From Prosopocoilus inquinatus (Eukaryota; Arthropoda; Insecta; Coleoptera; Lucanidae), in NCBI GenBank assembly GCA_036172665.1, contig CM069871.1:56356713-56420712 (forward strand): a stretch of 64,000 nt of DNA, written 5' to 3'. Shown here in pieces: positions 55,017 to 64,000 of this stretch. The translations under genes were made by a program, and so were the position numbers. The first letter of the stretch is position 1. Each line of letters opens with the position of its first letter. The notes under the pieces are model-generated. The model was not told the DNA's origin and ran no database searches. It was given only the letters and a program-made list of their open reading frames with translations.

Positions 55017-55203
55017 AGAAATATTTTGATCCAAGGTTGATTGTCGTATCATCAAAATGGACAATTTGGCAGACGATCAAACAAGAACCATTTTTTGCAT
55101 AAAACTATAAATAACTCGGTAAATACTAAAAACAAGTAAGTATAATGTTATATCTTTTTTATCGTCTCTTCAAGGGCTAAGCGAAAGAGCAATAAAATAT
55201 ATA

Positions 55204-56343
55204 CAGGATGTAATCAAATTAGTTTCACATATTAATACCGTAAGTTCCTCATCATGTAAGAGAATTAATGCTGCAACTACCAAAAGTCTAGCTCAAAAAT
55301 AAAAAAATGACCTAGTGGAGGAGTATTGACTCTCTTGTTTGAGAACTTTTGGTCGGCCGTGCACATAAAGAACGTTATAAAACAAAATTCCAGCAAAATT
55401 CAAGGTCAATTGCTTGATCGCATTTTAAAAGTTTTATGGGAACACAATAAAATAGAATCACCGACCCATTAAAGACGACAGTTCAAATTGACAACCTCTG
55501 GGTCGTAGCCCGTGTGTGCAATATTATTAAAGGAGAACAATTTAAATCTGCTTGCATAGATTAGAATTAAATCTGTTTCATTAGATAATCGACAATAATT
55601 AGATCTTGACATCCTGGTCTTTGTAAACCAATAGTACACATGATTTACATGCTAATTTCGCTTATTAAAATGATTTTAAAAAATATTAGTCGCTTTGATT
55701 GATTGTCTCTTTGTTAATTATTTCCACCAACGAATACGTTTCTTCGTAGTTCGAGTTCGATGACGCTTTATTGTTTTGGTTCCACAAAATAATAAAAGCG
55801 ATAACTGCATTCAATAATGATTTTCCGAAATGCAGAAAGAAAAAACATTCTTAAACGTTTTGCGCAATAAAGAAATAACAATGCAGTTTATTGACGACCA
55901 GAAAATAAAGTACACGATGAATACCTGTTGATGAATTAGTAAAATAATTAAAAAAATGGAATTTCTAATTTTTATTTATTTTTACAGTTTTGTAAGCAGA
56001 AAACTATTAACAATTACGTGAAAATTGAGAAAAATTGATTGATTTAATAAGCAACGCGATGGATATTTATAATTCTATTCCGTTATGGAATTACATAAGC
56101 GATGATTTTAACCCAGTGCCCTTCAGTTCGATGACGCTTTATTATTTTACGACGTTTTATGATGCGCTTGTAGAAACTGATACACGGCCAGTCAGAGGTT
56201 TTCAAACAAAATGTTTCCGGGCTCTGGGGGGGTTTTAATTTCTTTCATTTTTCACCAATACAATTCATATTTGCAGAAATCACTTTCTTAAGTGATAAAG
56301 AACTTACAGTTTTAATATGTGAAACTTATTTGATTACAGGCTG
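55204..56343. mobile_element. TA-flanked inverted-repeat DNA element, family A, copy 3
   Basis: CAGGATGTAATCAAAT on the left and ATTTGATTACAGGCTG on the right, with TA on both sides. Collinear with copies at 5318 and 29160. The short 3' open stretch (56035-56238) is intact, as in copy 1. Confidence 0.85.
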
Positions 56344-56345
56344 TA

Positions 56346-57299
56346 GTGTTTGATTTAAAAAATAAAAAGTTAGGTTTGTAATTTATTAAATGAACAACCT
56401 GTATATTTGAAAATAATTTTAAATTATGCGAAATGAAAACCTACATAACTTTTTTAAGACCTTTTCTTGAAGAAATGAATTTAAATAGGCATTTTTGGAC
56501 TTTTCCAGATTCTTTGGACATCCTGTATATACTTTATTGAAAAAATTAAACAAAATTGTTCGTCGTTAAATTACTTTTTTCAAATTTGATATCTTATTGA
56601 ATGATCGACTTCAATTTTATTGTAGCATTAGATTTAGTAATCTGCAATAATGTTGCACTAATATGTCTAATACAAAGTGCATAGTGGATCCATATCGAAT
56701 TGTTTTGTCACATCAATTTCAAGGAAACGCAGTTAATACCTACCAGTTTCCAACTCAGTTTGTCATTGAAAGCCGGGGACATTCGTTATCCTAACAAGGA
56801 CAGATAACGGGTATACAAGCTTCAGGTACGAGTCCTGCATGTCACTTGCAAATTATGGCAAACTAACAAGTGCGGTAAATTTGCATATAAAGTGAAACTG
56901 TGTTGATTGTAATGAAGCCGGCAAATCATTCTAAACTGCAGTGTTTCAATTTTTAGAAGCCGTGTCCGCTGGAAAAGCTTTCCGGTTTAAGACAAATCGA
57001 AAATAAATCTTTAAAGCGGATTAGAGCGAATGGCTAAGAAAAATGTAATATTCAGGTGGAAAAAATTGGGTTTCGGCTCTTTTTAGACCAGCGGTAGCAA
57101 TAGTGTTGGTGGAACTGATTCACTTGTATACAGGATGCGATTTCTTCATTAGCCTCTTAATTATTAATTATAAAAAACAACGTCTTCTACAAAAATTATA
57201 TAATAGTAAATTATTTTCACATGTATAGCATGTTCTAAAATTGAATTATTCACTAAACTTACACAGTACAGAGTAGGTGGTAACCAAAAGGTTATAGAC
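56346..57299. other. intergenic, nothing recognised
   Basis: No supported frame. CCTGTATAT-like ends near 56397 and 56521 and TACAGGATG at 57132 hint at further old TA-flanked elements, but no pairs could be established. Confidence 0.3.
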
Positions 57300-60110
57300 C
57301 AGTAGTCCTAGAAGGATATGCTGCTCTTACGGTTTCCTTTTTTGTGGAGTGAGTCTCTAATCTTCGTTGCGAGTTCGATCTTTTGCCGTGAGATCGCGGA
57401 TGACGTTCCGTTTTGAGGCAGAGTTGTGTCGTGCTGTTTTTACGCGCGACGTACTATTGCATAGCGTCACTTGATTTTCGCACGTCGATTTGAGGTGTTG
57501 GTCAATTTTGTTGCTGCGTTAGAAGTTCAAGTGGACCCCCGTTTCTTTCAGGATTTTTCACTGCAAGGTAGTTTTTCCCATTTGCTTTTGGGGCCGCTGT
57601 TGCGGATCTGCCGACGTATGTTTTCGGTGTGGTTAATTGATTCTTGATTGATGAATTATACGTTTTCGTATAATTCGTGGCGTTTTATTAATTTGTTGTT
57701 GTTTTCCCCCTTCCTGAAGCAACTTGTATGGGGCCTATCTACTACCCCCCGTTCGTGAGGAAACCTGTTGATTCAAGCTGGTGAACTCGACGCCTTTTGG
57801 CTCCCTTCTTTCTGGCTCCTGGCTTCGGCGTTATGCGGGTTGTGGCGTTGACTCGAGCGGCACGGCTCGTGAGCCATCGGATTTATTTTTGTTAGCGGTG
57901 GCAACCTCACTGTGTTTTGGGCCCCTACCGCTTGTCTGGTTATATATTTTTTTTGGGGATTTTTCGAGTAATTTAACGTTGTTGAAGTCTCGTTTACTTT
58001 TTGTTTTTGCTCGTGTGAGAATTGAGCCTTAGGCTCGTACTTAGTAGTTCCTTTAACTTTTGAAAAGCTTCCTCTTGTGCTGGTCCTTATTTTCATTTTT
58101 CACCGAACTTTGAAGATGTTCTGAAATATGATACATTTGTTGATAAAACTGCGTTGATTTTGGCTATTCTTTAAGATTGTAACCATTCTGTAATACTATT
58201 ATCCTAACGGTGCTAACTGAGTGGGTCTTCCCCATTATCGCGCTTAGGACGTGTAGGGGTTGTAGGGTGCGTAAGTAGAGCTTTGTTGAAACAAAGTGGC
58301 ATACAAAAAAAATTCATTTTATTAAGTTCTAGTTAAATTAAATGCTCAGGGGGTTTAAGGTTCTACTAATCCGTGTTGTCGTTCGTCCTCGGCGCAGAGA
58401 TGAATTACGTGCAAAATTCCGGCATTGATGATGTTGGGGGCCGTATGGGCTGCCGTACTTCAGAACTGTATTAGGAGCTGGTCGGCTTGGAGTTGATCGA
58501 CGAGCTTCGTCGAGGCTTCTCGGGATGTTCGCTGGGGCAGCAACGGGGTTACCTGTTGAGACTGGCCTGATGGTGTCAGCGTTGTGGTCCAGGGCGGAAC
58601 GTGCACACAACTGCGCGAAATATTTTAATGTTATCTCATGCTCAATGATTAAACACTGTTCTCTCTCGCGCATTGATATTTGAACCCCTCTTTCAGCTGT
58701 CGCTCTCACAATTGATCTCAAGCTTTCATGCACATATTGACACACCACCGAGTGCTCTTGTGGCAGCACCTAATATGACTTTCACCGTGCTCCAGGGCTT
58801 AGTGACCGATTGCCATCCCAAAATCGGCTCAGCCTATTTATACTGGTTGTTGTTTACCAAACTTTGCTTACTTGACCTGGTCACTAATTATTACTCGAGT
58901 TATGCGACGTGCTTCGCATGCATGTTTCGATTCCATAGTTCAAGCGATGCCTTCTGCTGAAGTTTGAGTTTCAAAAATGGAATACGATTGCAAGTTGATT
59001 ACACATAATGTTTAAGTGTGTTAATCGTTTCCGGCGATTTTAAAGGGTTTTATAGAACATCTAATCGTGATAATATTGTGTAACGTGCAGTTTTGAATGT
59101 AAGTGTTGGTATTTGTGAATGCTATCAGGATGGTAGTAAATCCTTTGCGCGTGTATGGCTTACGGAGCGCCGCCGACATTTGGCGATTTCATTCCCCGTT
59201 CAGTCTGCACTAAGTAGAGAAGCGAACGTATGAATGTTTTCCGTTGAAAATGTTGTGGTTGTTGAATTGAATTGATTTATCTGCTCTGACTTAGCTTGCC
59301 AGGGTCGTCAGCTGTTCGTGAGTCGCGGATTCAAGTTAAGTCAACTACACGTTTATGTTTTGTTTCCTTCTTTTTCCTTCTTTTCTCTCTTTTTTCTCCA
59401 TCGCCATTTATTTCATGTGTACACTTATATCGGGGTTGCTTAATTTTTCGCCGAAGAAAAGTTCACGTTATAGTAGTAACTAACTAACTAACTATGTTAA
59501 CTGAAGCCGTTTTTTGCTATCGCGTCGTTGCGAATTTGTAGATTCAGCCGGCAGTGTACGGCTTTCGCCCTGCACAATAATTCGATGACCAGACGAATGT
59601 TTTGCGGCACTATATGATTATTTTTGTTTCTCCTTTCGCTAGCGTGTTTGGTTTTGCCCGCGTATTAATTGGCTGAGGTGAAGTTACTTATTTAATTGTT
59701 AGTGTGAGCCTCTATGACGAACTTGTTTCTTATTTCACCCCGAACGATATCTAAGCATTCAGCTACCAGGGAAACCCCAATGACATTATCTGATGCGATA
59801 TTCTGTTATTGACTTTGTTTTGGCGCGTCACGATATATCCTTTCCCGCTTCCCCCCTGTGAACTAGTCCAGCATATAGGGTACTAGAATTTAACACATTG
59901 TGGCGCTGTACGTCAACCTTGTTCTCGACCGATTGTGTTAGCCAGGTTGTGAGACCCCGTCCAAGATTCGTCGATGGGCTGATTCATCTCTCCAGGCGGG
60001 TATCAATTGCTTTTGCAGATTTCAGATATAGCTTGGCCCTGGGGATTTTATTTTGTTTTCCTCTTTCTCTTGCCTAAATTGGAGCGTACTAACTGACGCC
60101 CAGCATTCAA
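57300..60110. other. G+C-richer tract with many CpG, no recognised gene
   Basis: Base composition changes visibly at about 57300 and returns to A+T-rich after about 60110. Two minus-strand frames are the longest in it. One is 57773-58096 (107 codons, Lys/Ser/Thr-rich, SFSKVKGTTKYEPKAQFSHE). The other is 58338-58769 (143 codons, Arg/Ser-rich, MLPQEHSVVCQYVHESLRSI at the start). Neither has a known domain. The tract could be the non-coding and gag-like part of an LTR or other retroelement, a horizontally acquired segment, or the first-exon region of a gene whose rest lies elsewhere. Confidence 0.35.
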
Positions 60111-60183
60111 AGTATTGCGTAATAAAAAAAAATTAGCAACTTTTCAAGATGATGTAATCTCCTTACTTCAAAATCGACCCACT

Positions 60184-60233
60184 GAATGAGACTCTTAATC
60201 TCAAGGTCGTGGGTTCGAGCCCCAAGTTGGCCA
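60184..60233 (+). pseudogene. 3' half of a tRNA-Lys(CTT)
   Basis: TGAGACTCTTAATCTCA is the anticodon arm with CTT. It is followed by AGGTC and the T arm GTGGGTTCGAGCCCCA, then AGTTGGCCA. These match the 3' half of animal tRNA-Lys(CTT). The D arm and 5' acceptor strand are absent upstream, so no cloverleaf can form. It may be a pseudogene from a tRNA fragment or the remains of a SINE head. Confidence 0.8.
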
Positions 60234-60437
60234 TTAATTTGTAATTGGGGTGGATTTGAATATGCAAAACAATGCTTTTATTTTGTCCAAATTACTTATT
60301 ATTATCATTAAACAAAACTTCCACAGGTCTCGCGTCAGTGATGTTTGAGTGTTTGACATTTGACGTACATATGTGATATTTCTCTATGATTCTCTGCGAC
60401 TGTGGTACATTTTAATTTAAATTTAATTTTTGAATAA

Positions 60438-60607
60438 TTAGTTATTTTATCAAAAACCTGTTTATTATGAAGTCATAATAATGCCGACTTTGAATATGTT
60501 ATGAGGTCTATAACACACTAGTGGAATTATGAACCCATAAATTAACCGTTACTCAAAATTTGTATTATTATGACTTCATAATAAACAGGTGTTGGATAAA
60601 ACTAAGT
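60438..60607. repeat. foldback MITE with arms of about 46 bp
   Basis: CCTGTTTATTATGAAGTCAT (60457-60476) is exactly inverted at the right end (ATGACTTCATAATAAACAGG). The pairing extends outwards less perfectly to TTAGTTATTTTATC. No coding. Confidence 0.8.
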
Positions 60608-61857
60608 ATTACACTCGTGCCTTAACAGGAAATAAGTCACTCAAGACAAATTAGCCCATTCGAACAAGCTCTCGTTGCTAAACATTCCTTTCGTGATTTA
60701 TTTGTCTTATAAGACAAGAAGACTCTTGTATAATAAATAGCTATATTTACAGTCGCTGAAACCGGGTATAATTCTATTAGATTGCTTTTGTTCTACAATT
60801 ACGTAATTTTATTTTAGCTAAGAGTTGTTTGTATTTTCCAGCAAAATATTAACATTTACCTCAGTCATAAAAATATGTGTGAGCACGTTTCCGGTGCGGT
60901 AAAGGATATAAGAAATGTGTATCTTAGGGATTTCTTTTATTTTCGTTATCGCATTTGCTGATCCAAAATGAAAATGACTAGGGAGAAGACCGCCTTTCCT
61001 CTACGCGTACGTAATGTAATTCTTCGTCCGTACGTGGAATATCAACTAGGCAGATCAGGACCTCAAGCTATTCCTACACTGATGCTGTAAAATAAAATCC
61101 AAACTAAATTTGATCCACAAATATTTAAGTCATTAATAATTTTATAGAGTAATGTTGAAGTAATTACACACGTATATGAAATTAATATCTTCTGAATGTA
61201 TGATTTTAAATTTTATTTATTATTTTATTATCCTGCTTTATGTAGTGCAGAGTACCGGTCTAGTCGACGCGACATTGTCTTTTATTTTTAAAAAATTCTA
61301 ATGGCAGTGGTAACTTCACTAACTTCGGCTAACTTTCCTTTTTAGGTTTGCTGTTAAAGTGCATTTCTGTCGTGTGGAAGTTTCGTTGTAATCATTTTTA
61401 AGTCTACTAGAAAAGGTCGTTAAAACTATACTATGTAAGACAATGTAACTGAAAATAATCGATATATTTTTGCTTCTAATTAAACTTACTGATTTTTGGA
61501 TACTGCAGTTAAACAAAAAAGTATCATGTTTTATTCACTTCAAGTGTTAGCTAGTTGAGAAATAAAAAAGAAATTAAAAGTATATGCGACGAGTAATGAG
61601 TACCTAACTGTATGGGTCACTCATTTATAATAACTAATAGAGTAAGGTAGCCTAATCTTAACCGGAGATGAAGAGATAATTAAAGGAAATGATTCAATTT
61701 ATGCAACTCGCCCATTTTCAGCAAACTTTCCCAATTCACAGGATAAGCGATAACAGTAACCAAGGTACCAAAACGGTGCATGCGCGACTTAAATTTGAAC
61801 GTGTGTCTGCGCCTTTACTGAATTCAAAATGGGATTAAATCAAACAATTTTTTTAAT
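60608..61857. other. intergenic, nothing recognised
   Basis: No supported gene. The minus-strand frame 61319-61516 shows no features. Confidence 0.4.
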
Positions 61858-62060
61858 CTGTAGTGTTTGCCCAACGAGGTCCTAAATCATAGACTTGTTA
61901 GAACTTTAAGAGAGGGAATGTATTTTAAGTTAAAGGGAAGCAGTGTCGAATAGTATGCCCAACCGTGAAGGGTACTTGAAGTGAGTAACGACCACCGCCG
62001 AGAAATATCTCGAGCGGGGTGCGAACCTACGATCTTACCACTTGGACCGTTCAGGCGTTC
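61858..62060 (-). repeat. tRNA-derived SINE, copy 2
   Basis: The minus-strand head GAACGGTCCAAGTGGTAAGA is followed by TCGTAGGTTCGCACCCC (B box), then CTCGAGATATTTCTCGG and a tail shared with copy 1 at 20895-21086, ending near AAGTCTATGATTTAGGAC. Divergence from copy 1 is moderate. Confidence 0.7.
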
Positions 62061-62579
62061 AATTAAAATAACTATTAGCGGATCTGGTGCTGGCTTTACA
62101 CCAACAGTAAATCAAATTGCAAAATCAAACGATAATAACTAAACCTAGCGTTAAGCGCCCAAAACATGAAATACTTTAATATGCCGATGAAGTCGTCCTA
62201 AGTTTACGGTAACTCTGAAATTGAACTCTGCCACCTGACAGTCGCTGCATCGGCAGTTCTTCATCCTGTTGGTCCGCCATCTCACCACTTGATTTGTGTC
62301 TAAAACCATTTGGAAGCGCTGCTTCGGAGAAGCCGGTACAAAAGGGTTGCTTAAAGAAAACCGATACGAAAAGGTGTCGCCATACTTAAATGAACGCTTA
62401 GTTAGAACGAGAGATAAACCAAAATTCACAACTTAAACTTCAAACCAAGATTTTTAAAACGTAACTTAAAATTAAGAATTTAGAACGTAATCTTCGAGCC
62501 TTACGCTTCAAGCCTGCTTGGGAAGAAAATTACGGCAGTAATAATTTAAATAAAAAGAGTAATAATCGTAAAACATACC
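62061..62579. other. no recognised gene; one open frame
   Basis: A minus-strand frame at 62151-62429 (92 codons, contains RTNRMKNCRCSDCQVAEF) is preceded by an ATG but has no known domain. Coding status unknown. Confidence 0.25.
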
Positions 62580-62945
62580 TGTCCGAGTTCTGTAACAGAG
62601 GGGACGCGCTGAGACAAGCCACACAGAGCTTCTGATCCACCACAGCACACCAGCAAAATCCGATCGATAATCATAGTGCAAGCGGCTTTTCCGAGGCCCT
62701 TGTCGTTAGGTAACTATACCTTGTCCGCCACCGGATATAGGCATCAATGGGGCTGAGGTCCCCACACAAAACATCTTGGGGATATCGAGACAACGACAGA
62801 ACGCTCCATGCTCGCGACAAATTAATAAAACCAAACTTGGCTTCGCCCCGAAGTACGAAAGAAAGAGTTCGAACGATTCAAAACCGACGTGACATAAGTC
62901 GAAATCAACCGAGTAAAAAGCTAATAGTTCGAGAACTTTTTTGAC
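62580..62945 (-). repeat. dispersed repeat, family H, copy 2
   Basis: Collinear with 21655-21925 in opposite orientation and somewhat longer and richer in G+C. It ends on the minus strand with CGGACAGGTATGT, that is, a splice-donor-like CAG-GTATGT, followed by A+T-rich DNA as in copy 1. Confidence 0.5.
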
Positions 62946-64000
62946 AAAGTGTTTTATACCAGCTGATTTTTTGATGAAGATACTTGATTCGTAGCTAAAT
63001 AAGAAATCGATGATCTGGTGTGGAAACTTCGGCCGTTAAGTAGGTATAATTTTTTTTGAAATTAAAATAATAATAATAATAAATAGCTGAGCTAAAGTGA
63101 AGTATACCTTTTGAAACTTTAGTAACATATTAGATTTGTACATAGTTAAACGATAAAAGAAATTCACAGACGTCCTGGTTAAGTTTATCTTGCCTGCTAG
63201 ATGATTGCAAAGTTGAACTCTTACGGTTAAATTCATAATGCTTTACACCGTCTTCATTTACACCGGGCACTTATGATGCCATAAGAGTAATAAATGTTGA
63301 AAAGACAAGTGAGTTTCTTACAGCATTTTTTTTCTGTATTGTCTTATGCAACCCTGTATAATAGATCCGCCGGAGTCGATTTTATTTCTAGATCGGCCGA
63401 TTTGTTTAGAGCTCAAGCATAAATATTTTTACGATCCTAATTACTCGGAGTTTATTTCATAAAATGCCTGTTTTTTTTTCATTGTAGCATTTTCAGTGGC
63501 GTTATAAGTGCCGGAAACCATATTTTTCTTGAATTTAGCGAGTTAAATTGCGTTTTATTTTTGCACAGGATGACGCTTTTCTCTTTGTAATTTTTGCAAT
63601 AATTGTAGTTGGTTTTTATGAGCTTTTTCGTTCGAACTTCGAACGTTCCCTTGACCGGCGAGCTATCTTCTCGTTGATTTTTAATTATGTCACGTTTTCG
63701 TTTGGTTGGCCAGTTATTTATGATCCTTTTTGTTTGTTTTTCTTTTTCCAAACTTCTCCAAATCGAGATAGCGACGCTTCATTCTCTAATAAGAATTCTG
63801 GTAAACCATTGGTTGTTTTGTGAGTACTATTTTGGTATTCGTTTTATATTTCCCAAGGGGGAAAATATACTTCACGGCCGGTGGCCGGCTTCGACGGTTT
63901 ACCCCGAATTAAGCTGCGTGCTCACGCTCTTTCGTGCAGCCTGGCGCTTAACCTCCTACCAGATGAGTTTTATTTGCCGTAGGCGTCGACTAACTTGATC
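62946..64000. other. intergenic to the window end, no gene recognised
   Basis: Contains a short ATT/AAT microsatellite near 63062-63083. From about 63640 it is richer in CpG. A piece near 63672-63705 (CTCGTTGATTTT, ATTATGTCACG) weakly resembles family H. The overlapping frames 63548-63823 and 63687-63998 have no recognised domain. Confidence 0.3.

Noticed and set aside
1..64000. Bacterial-type systems (operons, CRISPR, toxin-antitoxin, riboswitches)
   Set aside because: The window is eukaryotic DNA. No repeat-spacer arrays, operon structure or bacterial ribosome-binding sites were seen.

Overview
The window looks like A+T-rich insect nuclear DNA. The evidence is one intact Rebers-Riddiford (RR-1) cuticle protein gene with a GT-AG intron and a TATA box, plus a mobile-element load typical of arthropods: mariner, hAT-like, PIF/Harbinger-like and other TA-flanked inverted-repeat elements, Penelope-like elements (PLEs), LINEs and a tRNA-derived SINE. 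The insect order cannot be settled from sequence alone. There are no prokaryotic genes, CRISPR arrays or operons. Host coding content is very small: the cuticle gene on the minus strand (12946-13767) is the only gene I would defend. Almost everything else is transposable elements, many nested in one another.

Layout. 1-343: LINE ORF1-type fragment (minus). 2039-3330: 5'-truncated PLE in a 10-bp target-site duplication (TSD). 5318-6443, 29160-30273 and 55204-56343: three copies of a 1.1-kb TA-flanked inverted-repeat element (family A). About 6720-8790: LINE reverse-transcriptase relic (minus) split at a TA by a 1.48-kb element (family L). 9707-10831, 20100-20557: family D. 12777-13836: cuticle gene with promoter and a downstream foldback. 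15527-18749: a three-level nest (K contains B contains C). 23657-24274 and 25209-27272: two hAT-like elements with 8-bp TSDs, the second containing a C copy. 31630-32985: a decayed tandem array whose units each carry, in antisense, a reverse-transcriptase motif. 33545-34215: another LINE relic. 34569-37500: LINE with a nearly intact ORF2 inserted in a foldback arm. 39620-39937: third C copy. 42420-44384: two PLE copies joined head to head in one 15-bp TSD. 46226-48437: foldback with a mariner inside. 57300-60110: G+C-richer tract with no recognised gene.

The most interesting system is family C. Its monomer (91 + 56 + 165 bp = 312 bp) contains a complete type I hammerhead ribozyme: CTGAAGA core, 5-bp stem II, GAAA, a self-complementary ACAGCTGT stem III, a GTC cleavage site and a two-part stem I. 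Three loci (17263-17691, 25691-26421, 39620-39937) are each flanked by long TSDs of variable length (11, 15 and 13 bp). All are snap-back versions of the monomer rather than simple tandem dimers. The youngest has two exactly matching 276-bp inverted arms. This fits a metazoan retrozyme, a small non-autonomous element that makes circular RNA. PLEs, which leave similar TSDs and carry their own hammerhead-like motifs, are present in the same window as plausible helpers. The retrozyme class is known; this family and its obligate inverted architecture may be undescribed.
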